A stretch of DNA of 64,000 nt from Candidatus Manganitrophaceae bacterium (lineage in GTDB: Bacteria; Nitrospirota; Nitrospiria; SBBL01; Manganitrophaceae), in contig JACQEZ010000019.1 in assembly GCA_016200325.1 (NCBI GenBank), forward strand, positions 406,540 through 470,539, written 5' to 3'. Both the position numbers and the translations under genes were made by a program. Below the pieces are notes generated by a model. That model saw only the letters and a list, made by a program, of their open reading frames with translations, was not told where the DNA came from and ran no database searches. This document shows positions 25,984 to 34,438 of the stretch, piece by piece. Numbering within the stretch: position 1 is the first letter of the stretch; every line of letters starts with the position of its first letter.

Positions 25984-26433
25984 TTAATCTCTCACGGAGA
26001 GGACAAATTTCTGATTGATATAGAGGATGTATTCCGACTGGACCAGGGGGAAAAATTGAAGCGGCTGATTAAAATAATCTTTGACGCGGCAGAATCCTTC
26101 GGGGAGGTTGACGAAGATGTCGCCCCGGATTTCATTTCCCCGGAGCATTTTCAGGGAGACGGTATATTGTTTCCCCAGCGTCATCAGGTCGTCCTGTTCC
26201 AAATCGACTCCGACCTTGGCCAGGGCGATATGACGCCGGTTAATCAGCAAGGTCTCGCGCTTTGTTCTTAACGGGATCACCCGCGTCTCGTCATTTAAAA
26301 GATCTCCGATCTTCTGGAGACCCGCGTGATGCGCCTCGTAAAGGCGGAGGAAGACCTCCCCCTCGACCTCACTTCCATCGGCGAGCTCGAACAGAACCGA
26401 GCGGATCTCTTTCTCAATCCTCCGCTCATCCAC
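25984..26433 (-). CDS. Conserved PilT-linked protein with two internal repeats
   Basis: The 149-residue soluble protein contains two related halves of about 60 residues. One runs from FELADGSEVEGEVFLRLYE to LLINRRHIALAKV; the other from KMLRGNEIRGDIFVNLPEG to ILYINQKFVLSV. Each half looks like a small beta-rich unit (G-x-E-[IV]-x-G-[DE]-[IV]-F core). I do not know a function. It overlaps the pilT stop by eight bases and so is co-translated with the twitching ATPase, suggesting a role near type IV pili or surface sensing. That is inference from context only. Confidence 0.75.
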   Translation of the reverse strand: MDERRIEKEIRSVLFELADGSEVEGEVFLRLYEAHHAGLQKIGDLLNDETRVIPLRTKRETLLINRRHIALAKVGVDLEQDDLMTLGKQYTVSLKMLRGNEIRGDIFVNLPEGFCRVKDYFNQPLQFFPLVQSEYILYINQKFVLSVRD

Positions 26434-27514
26434 GGGCGGGCGCTCCTTGCGTGGCGGCGGCCTGTCCCGGCAAAGGGAAGAGGGCCTTGTTGACGGCGAA
26501 TTTATGCGCTTCCTCGACGGTGATTTTCTTGGCGGCGAGCAGCGCTTGAATCGCCTGATCCATCAACTGCATCCCCTCTCCTTTACCGGTTTGAATAATC
26601 GAGGGGATCTGGAACGTCTTTCCTTCCCGGATGAGGTTCGACACCGCCGTGTTCACCGACATAATTTCCAGCGCGGCGCAGCGCTTTCCATCCACCGTCT
26701 TCAACAGGTTCTGGGCAATCACCCCTTTGAGCGACTCCGCCAACATCGCTCGGATCTGCTCCTGCTGGCCCGTCGGAAAGACATTGATGATCCGATCGAT
26801 CGTTTTTGCCGCGCTGCTGGTGTGGAGTGTTCCATAAACGAGATGACCGGTCTCCGCCGCCGTGATCGCCAGCTCGATCGTCTCCAGGTCGCGCATCTCG
26901 CCGACCAGGATAATATCGGGATCTTCTCGAAGGGCTGCCCGCAGCGCGGTGGCAAACGATTTGGTATGTTTTCCCACCTCCCGTTGATTGATCAGACATT
27001 GCTGGCTGACATGGACGAATTCGATCGGGTCTTCAACCGTAAGGATATGCTCTTTTTGCGTTCGATTGATATGGTCGATCATCGCGGCGAGGGTGGTCGA
27101 TTTTCCGCTTCCGGTCGCGCCGGTCACCAAGACCAGCCCTTTTTTAAGATGGGTGAATTTCAAAACCGATGGGGGAAGACCGAGCTGCTCGGTCGTCAAA
27201 ATCTGCGTCGGGATCATCCGAAAGACGGCGGAGATGCCGAGGCGGCCGAAAAAAATATTGGCGCGAAAGCGCGCCTCCAGCGCAGGGACATCATAGGCAA
27301 AATCGATATCGCGGGTTTTTTCGAACTCCTGCTTCTGCGCGTCGTTCATGATTTCATGGAGCAGCGCCTGGTTCTCCGCATGGGTCATTTTTTTATCGTT
27401 GACCGGGACCAAGTCTCCCGCCGCCCGCATGAGGGGGGAATTTCCCGGAGAGAGATGAAGGTCCGATCCCTTTTTCTCTCTTAATGCTTTGAAGAGAAGA
27501 TCGATCTGAGCCAT
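26426..27514 (-). CDS. pilT: Type IV pilus retraction ATPase
   Basis: The 362-residue hexameric ATPase has Walker A GATGSGKSTTL, Asp box LTVEDPIEF, Walker B DIILVGEMRD and His box TGHLVYGTLHT, all intact, after an N-terminal PAS-like region starting SDLHLSPGN. It powers pilus retraction at the cytoplasmic face. The ATG at 27514 gives the family's standard N-terminus; an upstream ATG at 27574 adds a non-conserved stretch. No pilus structural genes occur in the window. The product is near the usual length (about 345-375). Confidence 0.92.
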   Translation of the reverse strand: MAQIDLLFKALREKKGSDLHLSPGNSPLMRAAGDLVPVNDKKMTHAENQALLHEIMNDAQKQEFEKTRDIDFAYDVPALEARFRANIFFGRLGISAVFRMIPTQILTTEQLGLPPSVLKFTHLKKGLVLVTGATGSGKSTTLAAMIDHINRTQKEHILTVEDPIEFVHVSQQCLINQREVGKHTKSFATALRAALREDPDIILVGEMRDLETIELAITAAETGHLVYGTLHTSSAAKTIDRIINVFPTGQQEQIRAMLAESLKGVIAQNLLKTVDGKRCAALEIMSVNTAVSNLIREGKTFQIPSIIQTGKGEGMQLMDQAIQALLAAKKITVEEAHKFAVNKALFPLPGQAAATQGAPARG

Positions 27515-27671
27515 AAGAACTCCAATAGACTGCGAAGACGAAGTCAAGCTTAGCATAAGAAGAAAAATCCGCAAGCGGGATGCAATGAAGGACGGTAATT
27601 TATGTGAAGGATAAATACTCGGTGGGAATATGGAAGAAATGTTTTGATCCTAAAACAAGAGCAAAATAAAA

Positions 27672-27700
27672 GCAGGGGCGGTCCGCCAAACCGCCCCTGC
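27672..27700. terminator. Intrinsic terminator after the 2-oxoacid dehydrogenase operon
   Basis: A perfect 11-bp stem GCAGGGGCGGT / ACCGCCCCTGC with a 7-base loop is followed on the minus strand by TTTTATTTTG. It lies 52 bases beyond the E2 stop. Confidence 0.85.
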
Positions 27701-27752
27701 CGTATCGAAGGACCCTGGGAGGAGGAACAGGGGGGGGCCCCCTCCGCAGCAG

Positions 27753-28973
27753 CTATTTGCCTTCGATGAGCATTAAATCGGGATCTTCCAAATGTTGAAT
27801 CACCGTGTTCATGAAGCGCGCCCCCTCGGCGCCATAGATCACGCGGTGGTCGAAGGTGAGGGAGAGCGGTAGAATCTTCCGGACGACCATCTCTCCCGAC
27901 CGGGCCACCACCCGGTCTTGAATCTTGCCGAGGCCGAGAATTCCGACCTCGGGATAGTTGACGATCGGCGTTCCGTAGATCCCGCCGATGACGCCGTAGT
28001 TCGTCAAGGTAAACGTCCCGCCCTTCAAATCGGCCAGATCGACCGTACGGGCGAAGGCTTTCTCGGTCAGCGCCGAGATCTCTTTGGCCAGATCGAGAAT
28101 ACTTTTCTCATCGGCTCGCTTGACCACCGGAACCATCAGCCCTTCGGGCGTGTCGACGGCAATCCCGATATTGTAATATTTTTTGAGGAGGATCTCTTCT
28201 TTCTCTTCGTCCAGGGTCGCATTGAGGAAAGGATATTCTTTGAGACCGGCAACGACCGCCTTCACGATGAAGGGAAGATAAGTCAGTTTAAAGCCGCGCT
28301 CCTCAGCGAGCCGCTTCTTTTTGGAGCGGACCTGCTCGAGCGCAGTTACATCGGCGTCATCGGTGAAGGTGACCGCCGCCACCTTTTGGGAAGACTCGGT
28401 CACACGACGCGCCGCACTCCGCCGGACCCCCCGGAACGCGACCCGCTCGATCGGACCGAGCAGACTCGCCTCGGCCGATTGTGGCGCCGGGGCAACCCCT
28501 TTTGAGATCTGAGCGGCCTGGTCAATATCCTCGCGGGTCAAACGTCCACCGGGGCCGCTCCCCCGGACCTTCGAGAGATCAACCCCCAATTCTTTTGCCC
28601 GGGCCCGAACCGACGGAATCGCCCGGACCTTAAACTCCTCCTCCGCCTCGGTCAGCCGACCGACGACCGAGCCGGCATCTCTTCTCGCTTCCGGCGCCGG
28701 CTGTTTTTCCGGCGCTGGCTTTGCGATCGGGGAACCGTCGGTCTCGACGACAACCAGCACCGAGCCGACATGAATGATCTCCCCCGGCTTTCCGTTCAAC
28801 GCTACGACCTTGCCGGTGTAGGGCGACGGCAGCGTTACCACCGCCTTATCGGTCTCCACCTCCACGAGCGGCTGGTCTTCCTTGACGAACTCCCCATCGG
28901 AGACGAGCCACTTGATCAGCTCTCCCTCGGTGATCCCTTCTCCGACATCGGGAAATTTGAACTCTTTCCGCAT
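27753..28973 (-). CDS. 2-oxoacid dehydrogenase E2, dihydrolipoamide acyltransferase
   Basis: The 406-residue E2 has one lipoyl domain (lipoyl Lys43 in VEVETDKAVV), a Pro/Ala-rich linker, a peripheral subunit-binding domain (AIPSVRARAKELGVDLSKVRGSGPGGRLTREDI) and a C-terminal acyltransferase domain ending FDHRVIYGAEGARF. The canonical catalytic motif is HxxxDG; here Asp is replaced by Tyr (HRVIYG), confirmed in the DNA (TAT at that codon). Substrate could be pyruvate or branched-chain 2-oxoacids; the adjacent propionyl-CoA genes favour branched-chain, which is inference. It is the third gene after E1 alpha and E1 beta; no E3 is nearby. Confidence 0.88.
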   Translation of the reverse strand: MRKEFKFPDVGEGITEGELIKWLVSDGEFVKEDQPLVEVETDKAVVTLPSPYTGKVVALNGKPGEIIHVGSVLVVVETDGSPIAKPAPEKQPAPEARRDAGSVVGRLTEAEEEFKVRAIPSVRARAKELGVDLSKVRGSGPGGRLTREDIDQAAQISKGVAPAPQSAEASLLGPIERVAFRGVRRSAARRVTESSQKVAAVTFTDDADVTALEQVRSKKKRLAEERGFKLTYLPFIVKAVVAGLKEYPFLNATLDEEKEEILLKKYYNIGIAVDTPEGLMVPVVKRADEKSILDLAKEISALTEKAFARTVDLADLKGGTFTLTNYGVIGGIYGTPIVNYPEVGILGLGKIQDRVVARSGEMVVRKILPLSLTFDHRVIYGAEGARFMNTVIQHLEDPDLMLIEGK

Positions 28974-28975
28974 CT

Positions 28976-29953
28976 CTAAAATCCTACCACCTGTTCGGCC
29001 GCCTCGACGATCTGATCGACATCGGGGAGATAATATTTCTCCGTCTTCGGAAGGGGGATCGGCGTGTCGAAGCCGGTCACCCGCGCGATCGGCGCCTCCA
29101 GCGACAGGAGCGCCTCCTCACAGAGGCGAGCGGCAATCTCGGCGCCGAGTCCGCAGGTCTGGGGCGCTTCGTGAATGATCACGGCACGTCCGGTCTTCTC
29201 GACCGATCGAATGATCGTTGCGGAGTCGAGCGGCGAGAGGGTCCGCAGATCGATCACCTCCGCCTCGATTCCTTTCTCCGCCATCCGATCGGCCGCCTTC
29301 AGCGTCGGGTGGAGCATCGCCCCCCAGGCGATGAGGGTCACATCTTTTCCCTCGGCAACCAGGCGCGCCTCGCCGAGCGGAATGAGATACTCCTCCTCCG
29401 GCACCTCTTCTTTAATTGCCCGATAAATCTTGGCCGGCTCAAGAAAGAGAACCGGATCGGGATCGCGCAGCGAAGAGAGGAGCAGCCCCTTCGCCTCCGC
29501 CGGCGTCGACGGGACCACCACCTTCAGGCCAGGGGTGTGAACGAAGTACGCCTCGGTGCTTTCCGAGTGGTGCTCCGGCGCATGGATGCCGCCGCCGTAA
29601 GGGGTCCGGACGACGAGCGGGCAGGTATATCGTCCGCGGGTGCGGGTCCGAAGCCGCGCGGCGTGCGAGATCAACTGCTCCATCGCGGCATAAAGAAACC
29701 CCATGAACTGAATCTCGACCACCGGGGTCAGGCCATAGGCCGCCATCCCGATCGCCACGCCGACAATTCCCGATTCGGAGAGTGGGGTGTCGACCACCCG
29801 CCGGTCGCCGAATTGATCGACCAATCCCTCCGTCACCCGAAAGACACCGCCGTCGCGCCCGATGTCTTCCCCCAAGAGGACCATATTCGGGTTGCGCTCC
29901 ATCTCATGGCGAAGCGCCTGGTTGATTGCTTGGACCAGGTTGAGCTTGCTCAC
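28976..29953 (-). CDS. 2-oxoacid dehydrogenase E1 beta subunit
   Basis: The 325-residue protein shows the transketolase pyrimidine-binding domain (LGEDIGRDGGVFRVTEGL, then RVVDTPLSESGIVGVAIGMA) with the invariant Glu before the TPP aminopyrimidine site. The C-terminal domain contains VIDLRTLSPLDSATI. It pairs with E1 alpha to decarboxylate a 2-oxoacid using thiamine diphosphate. The start overlaps the E1 alpha stop by four bases. The EFEY/acyl-specificity residues cannot be assigned by eye. Confidence 0.92.
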   Translation of the reverse strand: MSKLNLVQAINQALRHEMERNPNMVLLGEDIGRDGGVFRVTEGLVDQFGDRRVVDTPLSESGIVGVAIGMAAYGLTPVVEIQFMGFLYAAMEQLISHAARLRTRTRGRYTCPLVVRTPYGGGIHAPEHHSESTEAYFVHTPGLKVVVPSTPAEAKGLLLSSLRDPDPVLFLEPAKIYRAIKEEVPEEEYLIPLGEARLVAEGKDVTLIAWGAMLHPTLKAADRMAEKGIEAEVIDLRTLSPLDSATIIRSVEKTGRAVIIHEAPQTCGLGAEIAARLCEEALLSLEAPIARVTGFDTPIPLPKTEKYYLPDVDQIVEAAEQVVGF

Positions 29954-31041
29954 TCTTTCTCCTTTTTTAGTTTTTTGAGGAGTCGCTCTTTTTGTCGAAG
30001 GAGATCCGGGGTCGGATGTGCAAAGAGGAAATCGAACATCCCTTCCGGATTCAGGGGGCTAACCGATTCGAATTCATGGACCGCCGCGGCGACCCGCTCC
30101 TGCGCCTGACGGCGGGCCGCTTGCTCATCCGATTCCGACCACCCATACTCCTGCGCGATAAAGGCGCGCAGCCGAATGAGCGGGTCTTTCTTCCGCCACG
30201 CCGTCACCTCTTGCGGGCTCCGGTAGCGAGACGCATCATCGGCGGTCGTGTGATCGCTGAGGCGATAGGTGAAACACTCAATGAAGGTGGGACCGCCACC
30301 GCTCCGCGCTTTATCGAGCGCCTGCTTCACCGCGGTGTGGACGGCGAAGACATCATTGCCGTCAACCTGAATCCCCTCGAACCCATAGGCAATCGCCTTC
30401 TGCGCCAGCGTCGCCGAAGCGGTCTGACGAGAGAGCGGCACCGAGATGGCCCAATGGTTGTTCTGACAGATGAAGACGATCGGAAGACGGAAGACGCCGG
30501 CGAAGTTCAGCCCTTCGTGAAAGTCCCCTTTCGAGGTCGCCCCATCGCCGAAGAAGGTGACGACCGCAACCGGATCGTTCTTAAATTGGGCCGCCCAGGC
30601 GGCGCCGACCGCCTGCGGGATGTGCGTCCCAACCGGGATGGCGATCGGAAAGTCATGCTGTTCTTCAGGGATGGCGCTTCCCCGCTCGTCGCCCGACCAG
30701 TATTGATAGATCATTCGCATCGGAAGGCCGCGGAGGAGCGAGACGCCCGGCTCGCGAAATGCGGGAAAGACCCAATCGGAGGGACGGAGGGCCGCCACGG
30801 CGCCGACCTGGGTCGCCTCCTGTCCCTGAACCGAAGCATAGGTGCCGAGCCGTCCCTCGCGCTGAAGGTTCAGCGCCTTCTCATCGAAGGTCCGGATGAG
30901 CAACATCGCCTCATAAAAACCTTTTACCTCTTTCTCATCCTTTTTATCCACACCGGACCAGAGGTCTCGATCGACCCGGCCCGCTTCGTCTAAAATTTGA
31001 AGAAATTCAACCTTGAATTGATGAAGCACTTTCTTCGGCAT
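29950..31041 (-). CDS. 2-oxoacid dehydrogenase E1 alpha subunit
   Basis: The 363-residue protein has the thiamine-diphosphate motif GDGATSKGDFHEGLNFAGVF...NN, the RxxG region REGRLGTYASVQGQEA and the phosphorylation-loop-like stretch TYRLSDHTTADDASRYR typical of PDH/BCKDH alpha chains. The loop Y-R-x-S-D-H-T-T-A-D-D is closer to branched-chain and acetoin types than to E. coli-type PDH. It is the first gene of the operon and faces the beta-oxidation operon across a shared divergent promoter region. Confidence 0.9.
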   Translation of the reverse strand: MPKKVLHQFKVEFLQILDEAGRVDRDLWSGVDKKDEKEVKGFYEAMLLIRTFDEKALNLQREGRLGTYASVQGQEATQVGAVAALRPSDWVFPAFREPGVSLLRGLPMRMIYQYWSGDERGSAIPEEQHDFPIAIPVGTHIPQAVGAAWAAQFKNDPVAVVTFFGDGATSKGDFHEGLNFAGVFRLPIVFICQNNHWAISVPLSRQTASATLAQKAIAYGFEGIQVDGNDVFAVHTAVKQALDKARSGGGPTFIECFTYRLSDHTTADDASRYRSPQEVTAWRKKDPLIRLRAFIAQEYGWSESDEQAARRQAQERVAAAVHEFESVSPLNPEGMFDFLFAHPTPDLLRQKERLLKKLKKEKE

Positions 31042-31064
31042 TCACCCTCCTTCACGCTGAATTA

Positions 31065-31165
31065 ATTATAACACAACCTCTCTTTCATTTGCCTTCACCC
31101 GCCTGATCAGAAGCGATCATCGCACACTGCGGGCCGCTTGAGAAGAGAGGGGGTTGTGTTATAAT
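31065..31165. promoter_or_regulatory. Mirror-image divergent promoters
   Basis: The 13-bp sequence GTTGTGTTATAAT occurs once on each strand in opposite orientation (31077-31065 minus; 31153-31165 plus), each preceded by a purine run containing GAGAG. TATAAT serves as -10 for both; on the plus side TTGAGA (31138-31143) lies 16 bases upstream. The minus promoter would serve E1 alpha and the plus promoter the thiolase operon. The shared extended sequence suggests a common regulator or sigma preference. Confidence 0.6.
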
Positions 31166-31191
31166 GACGTTTGGATTCAGGAGCACTTTTC

Positions 31192-32382
31192 ATGACGCAA
31201 AAAGTTGTCATCGTCAGCGCCGTCCGAACGGCGATCGGGGCCTTCCAAGGCGCGCTCGGTTCCCTCTCTGCGACAGCGCTCGGCAGCCGTGTGATTGCAG
31301 CCGCGGTTGCGCGTGCAGGGCTCCAACCGGGGCAGGTCGATGAAGTGATCATGGGAAATGTTCTCTCCGCCGGACTCGGACAGGCCCCGGCGCGACAGGC
31401 GGCCCTCGGCGCCGGCCTCACCGACACCGTCCCCTGCACGACGATTAACAAAGTCTGCGGCTCCGGGCTGAAAGCGGTCATGATCGGCGCGCAGTCAATC
31501 GCGCTCGGCGATGCGAACATTATCGCCGCAGGCGGCATGGAGAGCATGACGAATGCCCCGTATCTGTTGGAGCGCGCCCGGTCGGGCTACCGGCTCGGCC
31601 ATGGGACGTTGGTCGACAGCTTGATTAAAGACGGGCTCTGGGATGTCTACAATGACTTCCACATGGGGGTCGCCGCGGAGCGATGCGCCGAAGAATATCA
31701 TCTGAGTCGCACGGAGATGGATGACCTCGCCGCCGAGAGTTACCGGCGCGCGATAGCGGCCCAGCAGCAGGGAGATTTCAAAAAAGAGATCGCGCCGATT
31801 GAGATCGCCGGCCGTAAAGGACCGACGACCTTCGCAGAAGACGAAGAGCCGAAGCGGGCCGACTTCGAAAAACTCCGCAAGCTCAAACCGGCGTTTGAGG
31901 GCGGGGGGAAAGTGACGGCGGGGAATGCCTCTTCCCTCAGCGACGGCGCCGCCGCGACCGTCCTGATGTCGGGCGAAGGGGCCGCGCGTCTCGGAATCTC
32001 CCCCCGCGCCGAAATCGTCGGATATACCATGGCGGCAACCGCACCGGCCCGCTTCACCGTCGCGCCGGCGGCGGCGATTGCCGCCCTCTTGAAGAAACAT
32101 CACCTGACCCCCTCGGAGATCGACCTCTTCGAGATCAATGAGGCGTTCGCCGCCTCGTCGATCGCCGTGATCCGCGACCTCGGAATTGATCCGCAGAAGG
32201 TGAACCGCCGCGGGGGGGCGATCGCCCTCGGTCATCCGATCGGCGCGAGCGGGGCGCGCATCCTGACCACCTTGATTCATCTATTAGAAGACCTCGACCT
32301 CTCCCGAGGCGTCGCCAGCCTCTGCATCGGCGGGGGAGAAGCGGTCGCGATGTTGATTACCCGTCGCGTCGGTAAAAAATAA
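31192..32382 (+). CDS. Acetyl-CoA acyltransferase (thiolase)
   Basis: The 396-residue thiolase has the acylated Cys in NKVCGSGLKAV, the GGMESMTNAPY block, FEINEAFA and the C-terminal active site GGAIALGHPIGASGARI with Cys in ASLCIGGGEAVA. It cleaves or condenses (3-oxo)acyl-CoA. A TTG at 31171 gives a longer frame, but the ATG at 31192 matches the family and has AGGAG upstream. It is the first gene of a tightly packed operon of beta-oxidation and methylmalonyl-CoA genes. Confidence 0.93.
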   Translation: MTQKVVIVSAVRTAIGAFQGALGSLSATALGSRVIAAAVARAGLQPGQVDEVIMGNVLSAGLGQAPARQAALGAGLTDTVPCTTINKVCGSGLKAVMIGAQSIALGDANIIAAGGMESMTNAPYLLERARSGYRLGHGTLVDSLIKDGLWDVYNDFHMGVAAERCAEEYHLSRTEMDDLAAESYRRAIAAQQQGDFKKEIAPIEIAGRKGPTTFAEDEEPKRADFEKLRKLKPAFEGGGKVTAGNASSLSDGAAATVLMSGEGAARLGISPRAEIVGYTMAATAPARFTVAPAAAIAALLKKHHLTPSEIDLFEINEAFAASSIAVIRDLGIDPQKVNRRGGAIALGHPIGASGARILTTLIHLLEDLDLSRGVASLCIGGGEAVAMLITRRVGKK

Positions 32383-32411
32383 CAGCTCAATTCGATTGTG
32401 AGGAAGGTTGA

Positions 32412-33293
32412 ATGGAAGTAAGCATTATTGGCGTGGTCGGCGCAGGACAGATGGGGAGCGGCATTACGCAGATCGTCGCCACCGCGGGATACCATGTCCT
32501 CCTCTATGACCTTGAACCGAAGTACCTAGAGACCGGGGTTGAACGAATCACCGAGGGGCTTAACATGGAGGTCAAGAAGGGAAAGCTGACCGAGTGGCTC
32601 CGTGAGAAGACCCTGAAGAACATTAAAATCACGACACGGCTGGAGGACATGGCCCATTGCCATATGATCCTCGAAGCGGCGCCGGAGCGGGAAGAGGTAA
32701 AAATGGAGGCGTTCGAAGTCCTCGATACCGTCTGTCCCAAGGAGGTGGTCTTTGCCACCAACACCTCTTCTATCTCGATCACCCGGCTCGCCTCCGTGAC
32801 GCACCGGCCCGACAAGTTTATCGGGATCCATTTCATGAACCCGGTCCCCCTGATCGATCTGGTCGAAATCGTCCGCGGCTGGCAGACTTCCGATGCGACC
32901 TTTCTGCAGGCGAAACACTTCGTCGAGAAGCTCGGAAAAACCGTCGTCGTCGCCAAAGACTCTCCCGGTTTTATCATCAACCGTATCCTGATGCCGATGA
33001 TCAATGAAGCGATCTTCGCCGTCATGGAAGGGGTCGGCACGCCGCAAGACATCGACACCGCGATGACGGTCGGCACACGCCATCCGATCGGTCCGCTCGC
33101 GCTCGCCGACCTGATCGGGCTCGACACCTGCCTCGACATCATGGAGGTCCTCTACACCGAATTCGGGGACAGCAAGTACCGACCGGCCCAGCTCCTTCGG
33201 AAATATGTCGAAGCCGGTCTCCTCGGGAGAAAATCGGGGCGCGGCTTCTATATATATAGGAAGGAATCAACCAAAGAGGAATCGAAGCCGTGA
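32412..33293 (+). CDS. 3-hydroxyacyl-CoA (3-hydroxybutyryl-CoA) dehydrogenase
   Basis: The 293-residue enzyme has the NAD-binding Rossmann motif GVVGAGQMGSGI, catalytic His and Glu in FIGIHFMNPVPLIDLVEIVRG, and a C-terminal all-helical domain containing GPLALADLIGLDTCLDIMEVL. It oxidises 3-hydroxyacyl-CoA with NAD. GAGGAAGG precedes the ATG. No enoyl-CoA hydratase is encoded in this operon, so that step must come from elsewhere. Confidence 0.94.
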   Translation: MEVSIIGVVGAGQMGSGITQIVATAGYHVLLYDLEPKYLETGVERITEGLNMEVKKGKLTEWLREKTLKNIKITTRLEDMAHCHMILEAAPEREEVKMEAFEVLDTVCPKEVVFATNTSSISITRLASVTHRPDKFIGIHFMNPVPLIDLVEIVRGWQTSDATFLQAKHFVEKLGKTVVVAKDSPGFIINRILMPMINEAIFAVMEGVGTPQDIDTAMTVGTRHPIGPLALADLIGLDTCLDIMEVLYTEFGDSKYRPAQLLRKYVEAGLLGRKSGRGFYIYRKESTKEESKP

Positions 33294-34438
33294 ATCTGCA
33301 GCGCACCGAAGAGCAACAGATGGTGGTCGAGACGATTAAATTATTTATCGAAAAAGAGGTCGCGCCGGTCGCCGCTAAGATGGATGCCGCCTCGGAATTC
33401 CCCCATGCGCTCGTGAAGGCGCTCGGTGAGATGGGCTTGATGGGTGCGTTTATCCCGGTGGAGGAAGGGGGCTCCGGGATGGACCTTCTTACCTATATTT
33501 TAGCGATGGAAGAGGTCTCCAAAGCATGGGCCTCCCTCGGCGTCATCATGACGGTCAACAATTCGCTTGCGTGTGACCCGATTCATCGTTTCGGGAACCC
33601 CGCGCAGAAGCAAAAATACCTCGCTCCCCTCGCACAGGGGCGGCTTCTCGGCTGTTATGCGCTGACCGAACCGGGCGCCGGCTCCGACGCCGGGGGAATT
33701 GCGACCCGGGCGCGCCGGGACGGCGGCCATTACCTCCTCAACGGGACCAAGCTCTTTATTACGAATGGAAAGCAGGCCGATGTCGCCATCGTCTATGCCG
33801 TGACCGACCCGACGCGGGGGAAGAAAGGGATCTCGGCCTTTATTGTCGAGAAGGCGTTCCCCGGCTTTCACGTCGGAAAGATTGAAGACAAGATGGGATT
33901 GCGCGGCTCCGACACCGCCGAGCTGATCTTCCAAGAATGCCGGGTTCCGGCGGAAAATCTCCTCGGCGTCGAAAATGAGGGGTTCAAGATCGCCCTCTCG
34001 ACCCTCGACGGCGGCCGGATCGGGATCGCGGCGCAGGCGCTCGGCATCGCGCAGGGGGCGCTCGATGCGGCGGTGGCCTACGCCAAAGAGCGAAAACAGT
34101 TCGGTCGACCGATCGCCGAGTTTCAGGCGATTCAATCCATGCTCGCCGACATGAAAACCGAGATCGACGCCGCCCGTTTGTTGACACACCGGGCCGCCTG
34201 GATGCGGCAGCAGGGCCGGCCGGTGACAGCGTGGGCCGCCCAAGCCAAACTGTACGCCTCGGAGATGGCCAACCGGGTCGCCTACAAAGCGGTCCAGATC
34301 TTCGGCGGCTACGGCTTTATCAAAGAATTCCCGGTCGAGCGCTTTTATCGCGACGCGCGAATCACCACCCTCTATGAGGGGACGTCGGAAGTGCAGCGGA
34401 TGGTCATTGCACGCCACCTTATGCAATCGGTCAGATGA
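33290..34438 (+). CDS. Acyl-CoA dehydrogenase
   Basis: The 382-residue flavoenzyme has CYALTEPGAGSDAGG, LNGTKLFITNGKQAD and the C-terminal FGGYGFIKEFPVERFYRDARITTLYEGTSEVQ containing the catalytic Glu of short-/branched-chain types (YEGTSE). It introduces the alpha-beta double bond in acyl-CoA. It starts at a GTG overlapping the previous stop (GTGA), showing translational coupling. Chain-length specificity is not predictable by eye. Confidence 0.94.
   Translation: MNLQRTEEQQMVVETIKLFIEKEVAPVAAKMDAASEFPHALVKALGEMGLMGAFIPVEEGGSGMDLLTYILAMEEVSKAWASLGVIMTVNNSLACDPIHRFGNPAQKQKYLAPLAQGRLLGCYALTEPGAGSDAGGIATRARRDGGHYLLNGTKLFITNGKQADVAIVYAVTDPTRGKKGISAFIVEKAFPGFHVGKIEDKMGLRGSDTAELIFQECRVPAENLLGVENEGFKIALSTLDGGRIGIAAQALGIAQGALDAAVAYAKERKQFGRPIAEFQAIQSMLADMKTEIDAARLLTHRAAWMRQQGRPVTAWAAQAKLYASEMANRVAYKAVQIFGGYGFIKEFPVERFYRDARITTLYEGTSEVQRMVIARHLMQSVR

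Noticed and set aside
26447..27484. 345-codon plus-strand frame opposite pilT
   Set aside because: Antisense shadow with no ribosome site; pilT is fully conserved on the other strand.
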